Positions 1 to 10,800 of a DNA stretch of 19,050 bases are shown here, piece by piece. Numbering within the stretch: position 1 is the first letter of the stretch; every line of letters begins with the position of its first letter. The DNA is taken from contig QAXH01005269.1 in NCBI GenBank assembly GCA_004335635.1, forward strand, positions 261 to 19,310, read 5' to 3'. The position numbers and the translations under genes are program-made. A model generated the notes under the pieces. It worked only from the letters and a program-made list of their open reading frames with translations, had not been told where the DNA came from and ran no database searches. The stretch is from Chloromonas sp. AAM2 (Eukaryota > Chlorophyta > Chlorophyceae > Chlamydomonadales > Chlamydomonadaceae).

Positions 1-711
1 TCACCACCACACCCACACACATCCCACCCAGTTCCAGTGCACACCCATCAAATTGTCCCAGAACTGGCAAACTTCTTTTTGTATCAAATCACTTGAGAAT
101 TCTGCATCCAACTGCTGCCCACTAACAAGAGTTTGCCTGCACTTACGCACCTGCACAAGACTGCAGAAGATTGAAAGTAACTCTATTCCGTGTGCAGCCA
201 GCAAGGTGGAGGGCACGCAAGTTGAACATCTGGAACCTGTGAGGGAGGCGTTGCATGATGTGTGCGCATACAGCTGCTGGCGAGTATCGGGTTAATATGA
301 GGAATGACCGGGTCAACGGAGGGATGGGAACGTTGGGCATGTTTGGGTCTCCACTCCAGCTGCAGCCTGCCTGCATGCCCAACCCTATAATAAGGTCACG
401 TTTTTTTGGTTGTCTGTTGGGTTGTCTGGTGTCTAGGTCATAAAAACGATGCGAGGCCGAACCTTCAACATACATACTAGGTATTTACTGCACTGCCTGA
501 CCTGACACAGATCGTCTCTTGCATGGCCTGCTAGCAAACGCAGAATCAGCAATTCTTCACATAGCAGCACACAGGCACTCAGTCAAGTGCTGACAAGTGT
601 CATGACCGAGTCCGGGGTGACCGTCACACAGGCAACAGCCCCTCCTGACCGTGTCCCCGAAGAGGAGGAAGTGAGGCAGCTGTCCCCACCTATCAAATCA
701 GGCTGCTTCTA
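1..711. other. No confident gene; region downstream of the RAB3GAP2 stop
   Basis: This is probably the RAB3GAP2 3' UTR and spacer, or intron and exons if the donor at 777 is used. Minus-strand open stretches at 1-216 and 143-475 contain splice-like junctions but no recognised family motif. No minus-strand TGTAA signal was found here. The left 100 bases hold a CA-rich tract and one copy of a short dispersed repeat (53-80). Confidence 0.4.
53..80. repeat. Dispersed repeat copy 1
   Basis: TTGTCCCAGAACTGGCAAAC at 53-72 is identical to 7395-7414, and the match continues after one mismatch with a TCTTTTT run. Confidence 0.8.
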
Positions 712-3700
712 TCATTCAGTCATGCCCCTAACCCTAACCCCTAACCCCAACCCCTGCGATTCAGCTGCCACCCTCACAGTGCCAGAGACTGCATCCAACA
801 AGCAGCAGTGCACGCCAGCCGGCGGCTCCCACCCACACCCCACATCACCACTGCCTCCAGAGCCATGAAGTTCCTGCCCCAGCACATTCAACAACTGACA
901 GTGCGGCCCAACAGGCATGCATGCCAGGCACGGCCCATGCGGCACCAACCACATCTCAACCACCTGCCTGCGGGGCGCATACAACACCAACACCAGACAG
1001 CTTCGACCAGCTTGCTGAATTGCGCTGCGTGAGGGAAGCTTAGCACCTGTGGTATGCGTCTGATTGGTGCTGCTCGTCCCTGCGCCCTGATTTGTGACAC
1101 CCATGTCACTGGCAGGCCCTGCCACTTGTGTGTCATGCATGCTCGAGTATGGCTGGCAGTCCTCAGACGGCATGGCAGATAACCAATCTGGGTGCTCCCG
1201 TGCACCCTGGCTGATGGTCCCGGGTGCTACATCCTGTCTGCTATGGGTCGTCCCACGCGTCCGGTGGCTTGCATGTGGCTCCTGGCTACCACCCATGTGA
1301 GCAGTGCAGCTCTGCAGGCTCTGCAATGGCACGTCCAGCCAGCCGCACTGTGCGTCCCTGTAACCCTGCAGCACATGGCCACATACACCGGGAGACCAGT
1401 GGGGAAGGCTGGTTGCCAATTTGATGTGCTTCATGCCTCCAACAGCTGGCCTACAGCTGCAGATGCAGAATTGCGGCACCATGAGCCTCATCAGTGCCAT
1501 ACATCTTGTCAAACGTGCAGGAAACACCCACCAGAACACACTGTACTGTACTTAACCACAATCCACGCACATGACTCAGACGTGCCCGCTCCCATCCCAA
1601 ACCCTCACACCTTCCATATGCGCATGACTGAGAGCCTCGGCCCATCCAACAGCATCACCCTGCCCAGGCTGTCGCATGCCGCTACCATGCTGCCCCGGGG
1701 CGCGGGTGTGAGGGCTGTGACCACACGGGGCGGGTCATGCAGGGCGGCCGCCACTGCAGGGGAAGCCTGCACCCGCAGGTGCACACACGTGGATCACGTG
1801 ATCAGCCCGCGAGAAACAGATGCAACCTGGCCTATGAACTGAAAACGGTTCACGTGTCTTTGTGCATGCCGGCGCTGTGAAGAGCTGGAAAGTCATGAGC
1901 GGGCACAGTAAACACAAAACCGCGCATCGCCACCCAAATGAGCGCAGCAGCACAGCAGAAGGCCAAGCTAAAGCATGCACATAGTCGTGAAGCATTTGCA
2001 ACAACAAGAACCACATAAACAATGACTGATCAACTGAAGGGTGCGTGTCCTTGTCTAGGCTGTGTGTATTGTCCAGTGCGCTACCTGTGGTGCGATGCTT
2101 GCGTGTGAGGGGTCTGAGTGGACTGCCAGGGGCGGCGGGCCCCTGGGGCCCCCGGGCAGCGGGGAGCTGAACAGGGGAGCCATCACAAAGGCCTTGATGC
2201 CTGTGCGCACACACAGTGGCGGAGGGAAACAGCAGGGCATCCCGTACTGGCCGCACGTGAGACGAAGAGGAAGTGGCATGGGATTCTACTTATCAGGAAA
2301 ATGAGACCGTGGTGAAATATGGCAATTCTGTTATTCTGAACCCGACCTTCTGTGTTGGGGCCGCACCACTGGTGCCCTGCAGCCTCAGCCTAAGGATACT
2401 GGCTGAAGACAGCGACGGCTGAATTGCTTGAAACAATAGGATGGCCGGGTTAACAAGCAGGCAGCGTTCAGGATAAGCCGAGGTGGGGGGGCCAAGGGCG
2501 CTCACCTCGTGTAATGGCTGCCGGCCCGCCCACCACCGTCCCGCCTGCATTGCGCGCCATGCTGATGACGTCGGAGGCGAGGGAAGTGGCTGCGCCAAAG
2601 GCCGCACTCAGCGCTGATCTGCCTGTGGCCAACCGCAGCTCCAATGCTACCACACTTGGTGAAGCGCCGCCTGTGCAGACACACATGGACACACGTGAAT
2701 GGATGCCTTGAAGCCCTGCGCAGTGATACCATAAGCATGGTGAGAAGCACTGCCTTGTCAACACACGTTCTTGGCAACTGCGCACGGTAGTGTTATTGGT
2801 ACAGTTGACAGTGCACACACCATTGACACAAATGCATGGGGCTACCCTGGCGCCTGTGCAGTGATGCTTGGGACTTGTTGCTGGAACAAGCCCAGAGAGC
2901 TCAACATTATGCTGGGCCAATGCTGTGCTTGCTGCTGCTGCTTGTCCAGGTTTGAATCGTTCAGTCACGCTGGTCAATCCCAGTTCCACAAACAGACTCT
3001 GCTGAAAAGGCAATGTGCAGCCCTCATGAGTCCTACTGAGTCCTAGGTCTTGACCTGTCACTGTGCTAAAGCTGGAAACCTTTTTTGAGTCATGACCACA
3101 GAATCTGTGAATCAATCAGTGTCGTATCACTCTGCGAATTGCAACCTTCCAAACAGAACTTACTGAAGAGGCACTGTGCTGGGCCTTCTCAATAACAGTG
3201 AGTCATGGCCACTGACCCATGTACTGCCCACCTAGGAGGACGAGCTTGTTCTCCCCCCTTGCTGGCGCCCCCCTGAGCACCGAGTAGAGGTCCTGTGTTG
3301 GGTGGCCGGCGCTCACGGCCTGTGTGTGTGCGTGCAGCGCGCGGGGCAGGTCCCAGCGCTGACACTGAAGCGGGCCAACCTGCACCGGGAAACACCGGGC
3401 ATATGGATTCGGACAGGTCAGTCGAAATGCATACGAGTCTGGGCATGTGAATTGGAAGGCATTTGAGTCAGAAAGCATATGAGTTTGGACATAGAAACTG
3501 GAAACCCATTCAAACGATGCCCGTGATGACCTGTATTCACAGTTAGTCGGTCAACGAGATTGGCTGGAACATGAAGTACTCAACGTATTGTGCACGCCTC
3601 CTCCTCTTTACCCTCTGACCTCTCTAGCTACCCTGATGCTGGCTTACCTGGTCTGATGGGTTGGCACTGCCCCAGTTCAGCACAGCGGCCAGCGCAGTCT

Positions 3701-5324
3701 GCCTGTCCGGCCGCTGGCTCAGCGCCGCCTGACAGCCCCTGAAGGAGGCCAGCAGCTGCGCAGCGCCTAGCTGGAGCACACAGCCCGTGCCCGTCACCGT
3801 CAGCTCCTCACTGCCCTGTCCCCCAAGAGACGTCCCTGCACATAGCGATGCAGATAGAGGTTGCCGCTCGCCCCTCCCTGGTTTATGGACGCTGTTCTAT
3901 CCTGTCTTATTCAGCTAGCCATTGAACTACTGGTCCTGTTGCCCGCCATTCACTGCCACCCCTGGCACATGGCTCGTGGCTCGTGGTAAGACAGAGCACT
4001 GCCCAGCCAGGCAGGACGCGTCAACACCATCCGCGCCAAACCTGCGGCGGCCCAACACGATTGTCCAATGGCGCTGACCCATGTGCAGTCCGTGGCACAC
4101 TGACATGCCTGGTTCTGCCGCCGAACAACCACCACCTCCTGAGAGTGCAGGGGCCCATGCCACACATGTAAGTGAACAACATACAGGCAGCTTCAACACA
4201 GCACCAGCACCCACATGTTGGCACCGTGCCCAACCCCCCCCACCACCAGATCATCTCACCCATGTGTGACGTTCTCCATGTGAGTGACCTCAGGGGGGCC
4301 GGGTGAAGCCTCTGCCTCAGCAGAGCCCGGCCGGTGCAATCATGCATCTGCAAGAAACCGCCCGAGTCGCCCACCAACAAAACTGTTGTGCCAGGCCCTT
4401 GGTTACCACCTGGCTCCGTATCTGCAGGTGTCTGCGGGCTGCCCCGTGCGTTTGCCCCGGCATCTGCAATCCCTGAATTGTTGCATTCGGAAGCAACAGG
4501 GCTGGAAGGTGTTTCCGCACCTAGCCTAGCCCATGTGATACATGTAACATCACTCTCGCCAGTGGTTGAGCAGCCGAGTAGGCTCTCAATGTCAGGAGCA
4601 CGTGCACCCCCCTGACTGCTGCTGCGGCCCCAGCTGCCCCCATGATTCATGCGGCCTAAGTGTGACGCCAGCCATCCAGAGCCACCATGCTGGGCCCTGT
4701 CCGATACAGGCTCAATAGCTTGTGATGCACTGGCGCTGATATGGCCATGCGAGTCTGAAAGGGAGGATGGACCTTGGACTTTGAACATTGCCACTTCATT
4801 CCGCCATGCAACGGCTAGGCAACTCCTGTATTTGGCAGGGCGTGGGGTATTGCTGTACCACAGCTCCGTCACTGGTACCACTCAGTGTGTGGATACTGCT
4901 GCCTTTCATGAGGAGCTAGGAAACATCGTCTGGTGAACAGTGATGTCAGAGACAAGATGGGCGATCTTGTGTTGCCGTCTCCGGCGAGTAAACCTAACAC
5001 TGTGACTGACTGCTGGATTGCCTTGGAAATACTGGCTGGGTATTTGAAACCAAGGGCGGAAGAGGGTTTCTCAGTAATTGTGCACTCGGATGAGGCAGCA
5101 GAGTGGGCGACACGGGTGCATGCACAGCAGAGGCAAACAACCACTGCAGTTGTGCTCTGCCTTACTCACATATCCGGATGCATGGCCAATTGAAGGCCTG
5201 GTGTGGTCAGCCATGCACCATCTGCACCGAACCGCAGGCTGAAATGGCGACACAGATCCTCCACTGGCACCTGTAACTGCAGGCCCCATGCTGCCTGGGG
5301 CGTGCCCATGGCTTCAAAGCACAT
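712..5324 (-). CDS. RAB3GAP2: RAB3GAP2-type regulatory subunit of Rab3GAP (seven exons)
   Basis: In animals this protein is the non-catalytic partner of RAB3GAP1; the complex acts on Rab GTPases (GAP for Rab3, exchange factor for Rab18) at endomembranes. Exons read on the minus strand: 5324-5170, 4825-4260, 3835-3648, 3379-3232, 2670-2506, 1753-1611 and 1365-712. All joins keep phase and give about 672 residues. Family landmarks in order are SCLAVAWRNEVAMF (start of the propeller), VLLVGDSGGFLQMHD, SLGRVMLLD followed by MRIWK, GYRDAQCGW, LYAPRRQVVEMW and CLLDAVSGTV. The animal protein is about twice as long; this one stops soon after the N-terminal domain, as I recall plant homologues do. The start is uncertain: Met at 5324 or 5309, or an upstream exon, because the frame stays open to about 5385. 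The end is also uncertain: a donor-like GTGAGG at 777 could splice to exons beyond 712. Exons 2 and 7 carry long low-complexity inserts. The intron 1754-2505 could hide a small exon. The identity is firm; the two ends are not. Confidence 0.84.
725..754. repeat. Telomere-like CCCTAA tract
   Basis: Thirty bases of CCCCTAA/CCCTAA/CCCCAA variants (TTAGGG-like on the minus strand) lie inside the last open exon of RAB3GAP2, encoding a Gly-Leu/Val-Arg alternation just before the stop. Confidence 0.85.
3399..3490. repeat. Degenerate ~15-bp repeat in a RAB3GAP2 intron
   Basis: GCAT(A/T)TGAGT-like units begin at 3399, 3429, 3443, 3459 and 3475, with spacing close to 15 or twice 15. The array lies 20-110 bases upstream of the exon 4 acceptor on the minus strand. 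Confidence 0.6.
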
Positions 5325-5721
5325 GAGCTCCAATGCAGCATCTGGGGTCAGGAGCAGGGACTGGCAGCTGATGATGGGGTTTCACCATTTCTCGTGAGAA
5401 GGCAGATATATGCTCAGCATGGTATGCTAGGATATCTTGAACCTATGCAGCTTGACAAGGGTCATCTTGCAGCTGGTATATGACGCGATACAAAGAAACT
5501 GACTGTAACCGAGGGAGCCGTACCACTCGCGAGCCCACGCTCGCAGGCTGCCATTCCTGCGAGCGATAGGTTCAGCAGCGATAATACTTTCTTTGAAGCC
5601 TTCTGCTTTTGTGAAGAGACTAGTTTCATACCTTTCATCCAAGCCTTGCGTGCAAACAGCGAAAGGAAGCAAGTGCGAGCTGGGGGGGAAGCAAATATAA
5701 TCACGCCGACGTGTCGATAAG
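5325..5721. promoter_or_regulatory. Divergent promoter region between RAB3GAP2 and LC7
   Basis: About 400 bp separate the two start codons. On the plus side an AT-rich CAAATATAA lies at 5692-5700, just upstream of the LC7 ATG. On the minus side a CATATAT-like element lies near 5405-5411, about 85 bp before the proposed RAB3GAP2 Met. An ATG on the minus strand at 5388 opens a short frame that would act as an upstream ORF if transcribed. Part of the region may also be an upstream RAB3GAP2 exon, since the frame of its exon 1 is open to about 5385. The promoter role is inferred from gene layout. Confidence 0.5.
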
Positions 5722-6617
5722 ATGGTAAGGACAGATACGGCTTGTGCAGCCCGCGCTACACCTCTTGCATTTGCATGGGCATTGACAATCGCTGCTCACT
5801 TGCAGGCCCAATCAGCGGCGCAATCCGACGTGGAGGCGACCCTGTCCAGGATACAATCGCACAAAGTGAGCCAGAGAGCCAAGAGTGTTTGCATGGGTTT
5901 GGTGTACCTTGGCCCTCTTCTGACTCTTTGGCACTGCTGCCGCTATGCAGGGGGTGCTTGGAACAGTCATTGTCAGCAACACTGGAGCAGCCATTCGCAC
6001 TACACTGGATGTGAGTGATGTGAGAGGCTAAGCAGCTGGACCTGGCAGTCTCTACTGTTGCCTCAGCTGATCCGCTCGGCACCTGCATGCCTGCAGGATA
6101 ACTTGACCAAGCAGTACGCAGACCTGATTCCTAGCTTAGCAGACTTGGCAAGGAACTTGGTGCGAGACTTGGACCCTCAGGTATGCCACACAAGGCACTG
6201 ACATGTTCATGTTCCATACGTGTGCCTCGTCTACACACATGCACGAGGCATCTAATGTACACAATGGATACCCGGCAGTGGCCACCAGAGACAAGCATGC
6301 ACACGGACGTATGCTCTCTGTGCTGCAGAACGACCTTGAGTTTCTTCGGATTCGCTCATTCAAGCACGAGATTATGGTGGCAGCAAGTAAGTGCTGGTCA
6401 GCGGATTGCATGACACGCGTTACATCCTGTCCTAGCACAGATTACAGCTGGAACGGTTTGGTACCGCCTGGCACACTTATGTACAGAGCACCAGGGCAAT
6501 GCACAGGTTTGGAAAACTGGATGCCTTCAATCCAGAGGCTGTGCTGCCCATGCTATTGCAGAAGAAGACTTCGTGCTCATTGTCATCCAAGACCCTGCTG
6601 CAGCCATGAGCCAATAG
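5722..6617 (+). CDS. DYNLRB: Dynein light chain, roadblock/LC7 family (six exons)
   Basis: This is a small dimeric light chain that binds the intermediate chains of cytoplasmic, IFT or axonemal dynein. Exons are 5722-5724 (only the ATG), 5806-5865, 5951-6010, 6097-6180, 6329-6386 and 6562-6617, giving 106 residues, close to the usual 95-105. The protein shows the whole family pattern: VEATLSRIQSHK, GVLGTVIVSNTGAAIRTTLD, LARNLVRDLDPQ, NDLEFLRIRSFKHEIMV and EDFVLIVIQDP before the TAG stop. All introns are GT-AG and the phases agree. Exon 1 ends directly after the ATG (ATG followed by GTAAGG); the first intron is 81 nt and has no in-frame stop, so its retention would add 27 residues. The gene is divergent from RAB3GAP2 and converges on the antiporter gene. 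Its presence argues for a lineage with dynein. The specific dynein it serves cannot be told from sequence alone. Confidence 0.94.
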
Positions 6618-7014
6618 CAGCCAGCTGGACAACACAAGCTGCGATACAAAGTACCGGCAGATGCCAGGTTTTGGCGCCGTCAAGGGTTGTGTTACAGACT
6701 GGCATGCCTGCCGCAGCATGTCTGCCCAACGTGATCACACTTCGTACTTGTCATCCGGCGAGCTGCTGATGCATGACGGTCTTAGAAGCATCAAGCAGCT
6801 GCTGCAACAAGCAACACACACAGTGACTGCACTTGATGTTCATGCACGCCTTGTACTCAAGCAGCGCATGCGACTGTCAACAATCCATGAACCCAACACT
6901 GCCTGCCTATTTGTGAATACTTCTTGGCCTGCCTGTCATGGCTGAAGTGCCTCACTTTTGAATGGTCATGCATGAGCATGAGAGGACTGCGTTGTAGTGT
7001 TGAGGGCGCCACAT

Positions 7015-7019
7015 TGTAA
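7015..7019 (+). terminator. TGTAA polyadenylation signal of the LC7 gene
   Basis: TGTAA lies about 400 nt after the LC7 stop codon. It is the standard poly(A) signal of chlorophyte nuclear genes and is the first one I see downstream, so the transcript end is expected about 10-20 nt later. Confidence 0.6.
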
Positions 7020-7312
7020 GGTGACACCGCGCTTAAGGTTGGGTATGTGCGATGAGTTTCAGTAGAGTTGGTTGCAAACTCACTTGGAGTTGTATAAGAA
7101 GCTTGGTAAAGCTTAGGTCAAACGTGTCCACACAACGTGAGCTGGCAACGCACCCAGTGACAGTGACAGTACCACCGTACTCACTGACTGCCCAAAAGTG
7201 GCAACGCACCGCCTACCACAACACGCGCTGTCCACCCACCTGTTTCCATGTGAAATTAATGAGTGTCTTGAAAAATACATGTCTTGGGACTATCGCACCC
7301 ATGCACATCATA

Positions 7313-7355
7313 AGGATTCATGATACCAGGATTCATGTACCAGGATTCATGTACC
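7313..7355. repeat. Short tandem repeat, three units of 14-15 bp
   Basis: Three adjacent copies: AGGATTCATGATACC and then AGGATTCATGTACC twice. It lies in the LC7-SLC9B convergent spacer. Confidence 0.9.
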
Positions 7356-7394
7356 CCAGAATGCATATCACCACTAGTGAGCCGCACACACAAG

Positions 7395-7423
7395 TTGTCC
7401 CAGAACTGGCAAACATCTTTTTT
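7395..7423. repeat. Dispersed repeat copy 2
   Basis: This is the second copy of the 20-base identical segment, again followed by TCTTTTTT, in the same orientation as the copy at 53-80. Confidence 0.8.
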
Positions 7424-7840
7424 GCTTTCCATTGAGGTTTGACCGTGTAAGATATGCTAATTGATGACTGTTGCAAGGCAGTGGCAGGCCTTTTGCAACC
7501 TCCAGGTAGTGCAACTTCAAAACAGACAGAAAGCCACGGGTTGGTGGGTCAATGCACGAGTTCGTACGGTTGTGATGTTCAAGCCCTTGCTGGGTCAGGC
7601 ACACAGCGCTCCGATGATGCATCGCCAAGGGCAGCGGCCAACGCTGGCGCAAGGGAAAGAGGTGACGGGCACTGCCGAGTAAGTCCCGCAGCGAGGACCG
7701 CATGGTTGTGAGGGCGCTTCGCAGTGCATCCCGCCACGACTCGTGACTCTCGTTGGAGACATGGCTGCGAGGCAGGGCCACACGAAATACACACGTGCCG
7801 CAGTCTGCCACTTGCAATCAATTGTCTTGCGACCATGCAG

Positions 7841-10800
7841 TCATCCGCGACTCAGATCAGACTTGAAACAATGGTCACTTGCATCGACAATCTGTAGGTA
7901 GTCCACTCCAAGAACTCTTAGAACCCAGGCTGCCACCCACCTAGCGGCGTCCTCAAGATTGTCGCCCATGCTCACGTCATGCGTCACAACACCAGGACCT
8001 GCGCCCGCCTCTGCAGCCAGCCTGCAACTGCTGGCAAGTGGCGAACCGCCACCTCGTGAGCCAGCCGGCTCGAGCGCCTCTGTGCCACGCAGGCCCTCTG
8101 GCGGCGCACCTGCCTCGGCCTCAGCATGCATCATGGACTGTACGAGATGCGCCAGCCAAAGCTTGCGGGCCTCCGTCCCTGGAGACGGATCGCCACCACG
8201 AGCCAGGCAACGGTGTGTGCAGATGTGCACGCCGAGCACACCCAGCATGCCACACACGAACATGGCGAGCACGCTGGTGGTGAGAATTGCCTCTGCATAC
8301 TTGATGTTCGGTGAGTAAGGGCCCTGCATGCACCAACGATTGTACACAGCTGGCCATGCAGCTGGCCAACAGCTGATACTGTTTGAACACATCTGACGGT
8401 GCCCTCGCGACACCTCAATTCGTGCAGCGGAGTCACATGCCTCACGAAGCTGTGCACTGGTGTGGCACCTGATGTCATGTACACAGCTGGCGCCAACAAA
8501 GCTGGGATACTGTTCAGATGCACCTGATGGGCCAGAACGACACCCCCAACCACGCAACAAAGCGCCCCGTCCTGTGCGCTGGCCTGGCATCTCATAATAT
8601 GGGGGGACAACCTGCAATCCTGTAAGCCACACTTATTGTGCAGCACTCATGGTATCACTGTTGAATTACTGAAGCTCGTGCTACTCCCAGCAGAGTTGCA
8701 ACGCTGACCTGAAGATACAGTTATGTTTGATAGGCAGTTATGCGGTTCGACTCATAGACGCAGTGATTGCAGCTTGCATGTGGGTCGTGCTACTGCACCT
8801 CTTTTGCCAAAATTGTATCCAGTGGCAGCGGTCCAAGGGCAGCCTGCACAGTGGCTTTGGGTATCCACGCCACCGCCACAAACACCCGCTCCAGAGTAGT
8901 GAGCCCGGCACCTCCCACCGCCAGGTAGGACATGGGCGCACGCACCACAAGGCCTGTGCACACAGAGGGAGGCAACGCTACTTTGCGTCAATGGTCACTG
9001 ATTGTATTTGACTTTGCCGTGCTGCAGGGTCGGCAGGCAAGGCGGTTGAAACTCCCAACATGTAAGCTCTGGATTCAGCAGAAAGAGGGTTAGCCATACG
9101 CTGAGCCTGGGCTGGCAGGTGTTGTCAGCTGCCCTGGAAAACACACTTGTCAACGATGGGAGAAGCCACGTACCAGTGATGATGAGAGCGAGCGCCCTTG
9201 GAATGAGGCCTGGGGACTTCAGATTACGAAGGTTGACCAGTGTGCCAATGATTCCGAAGAGCCGGGGCTGAGCCACCCAGCGCCAGAGCACAGCCAGGTC
9301 ACGTTTGATCTGCGCAAACGTGCGAGGAACGCACAGCCCAGTTTGACAAGTGTGCACGCCATCTTACTCCTTATCGGTAGGTACACACACATCATGCAGG
9401 GATGCAGTCTAGACCTCTCTCCCCAAGTCAATGGATCGTGTGCTAACTGGACGTGGAGACAATGGAGTACCAAACCGTGTGCTGGGATGTGCAATCAAGA
9501 GGCAGGCATGCTCCTGCACGTGCCTGCTGTGCGAACTCTAGGTTAGGCCCCACTGAGAGCAGCGCAGGCCGGCCGCTGTCGTTGCATACCCGCAGCACGA
9601 TGCCCGTGACCAAGGCAGCCAGGGGGCCGGCGCTGCGCATGTCATAGCGATAGAATGTGAATGTGAGCGCCACGGCTGCGTGCATAACACAGCAAGCAGG
9701 CAGTGTGCACCGACAAGGGCAGGGGTCTGAAAGCAACTCATCAGAGTCTGCAATCCACAGTGCAGTGAAATGAAGTGCGCGTCTGCTTGCCTGTCAACTG
9801 GCAGCACCTCGCCAGACAGGTGCTCGAACAGATGACATGGACCCGGGTCACTCGCATCACCTGCTACCTGTCATGAAGGAGGCCACAGTGCGCTGGAAAC
9901 TGCTTCTCCACAGGCTGGTGAAGCTGCAGAACACACCCCCGATCACCCCAGCCCCTGCCCCAAGCGCAATCTCCACCGGGCCCTGCGTCGCAAGTTCCAC
10001 AGCATGGAAACCAGGTGTGAGCTACACATGCAGACATGTATACGCGGCACCTGCCACAGATACCTGCAACCAGCAGCGCATGGCTTGCAAGCCTTAAGCT
10101 CACCCACACCTACCAATTGTCAAACTACCTGCCTGTATGTATAGCCATGATAAGGGTACACTCACATGCGCAATTTGCCATCCGAGGTTGCCGTTTTTGT
10201 GGCCAAATGCAAAGTTGAAGAAAACCCGGTACCCTGTGATGGCTACCTGCAGCCACACCGAGTTCGGAACCGCTGGCCGCGCCCGTGGATCTCAGCGCAC
10301 CACTTGTGACAAGGCTTGCAGCTTCTATTTGCTTCCAGCAGCTTTCAAGTGCTGCCAGCAGGATGAGCACAAAGTACCCACCATGTCGTCAAAGCTGGCA
10401 GCAGCAATGATGATCGATGGAATACCTATAAGGGGGATAGGGTTCAGGTACAGCTCACGGCTGTCTAGCTGCTGGTCATCACGTTTGGCAGACAAACAGG
10501 AGACTGACATTGACACATCAGTGCTTGTGAGGGCACAGTAATCAAGAAGAGTGACTTCACCTTTTGCCACACCCAGCCGCATCTTCTGCAATTCATGCAT
10601 GGTAGTGATGATAATAGCAGGCCTGCACAGTGTGAAAGAGGAGGACTGAAAGAGTAGGACTGCACACAATGTGAAAGAGCGTTTGCACGTCATTGTGACC
10701 CAGATGTGTGCAGCAGCTACACACCCAAAGGCTTACCCTGCAGCTTTCAGGACGAATCCAAGAGTGAAGCCCCACAGCACAGGCAGCCCCAGCACGGGCT

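Larger units (their letters stand above)
6618..7840. other. Convergent 3' intergenic region between LC7 and SLC9B
   Basis: The region holds the LC7 3' UTR up to about 7030 and the SLC9B 3' UTR. It contains a small 14-bp tandem repeat (7313-7355) and a dispersed repeat copy (7395-7423). Open stretches of 80-150 codons on both strands (for example 7052-7435 plus and 7374-7817 minus) show no family motif and overlap each other, so they are not called as genes. An extra SLC9B 3' exon near 7600-7800 cannot be excluded. Confidence 0.5.

Noticed and set aside
1192..1842. Plus-strand open frame of 216 codons
   Set aside because: It is antisense to RAB3GAP2 exons 6-7, which carry the recognised motifs.
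7052..7435. Plus-strand open frame of 127 codons
   Set aside because: It runs through the short tandem repeat and the dispersed repeat, overlaps minus-strand frames and shows no family motif.
7374..7817. Minus-strand open frame of 147 codons after SLC9B
   Set aside because: It is GC-driven openness in a spacer where both strands are open; no motif, and no need for it to complete SLC9B.
8735..8760. tRNA T-loop-like GGTTCGACTC
   Set aside because: No matching acceptor stem or anticodon arm is present; the match is by chance in an intron.
8995..9160. Minus-strand hydrophobic stretch LSVWLTLFLLN as an SLC9B exon
   Set aside because: Joining 9174 directly to 8953 aligns without a gap to the family and keeps phase, so this stretch is intron.
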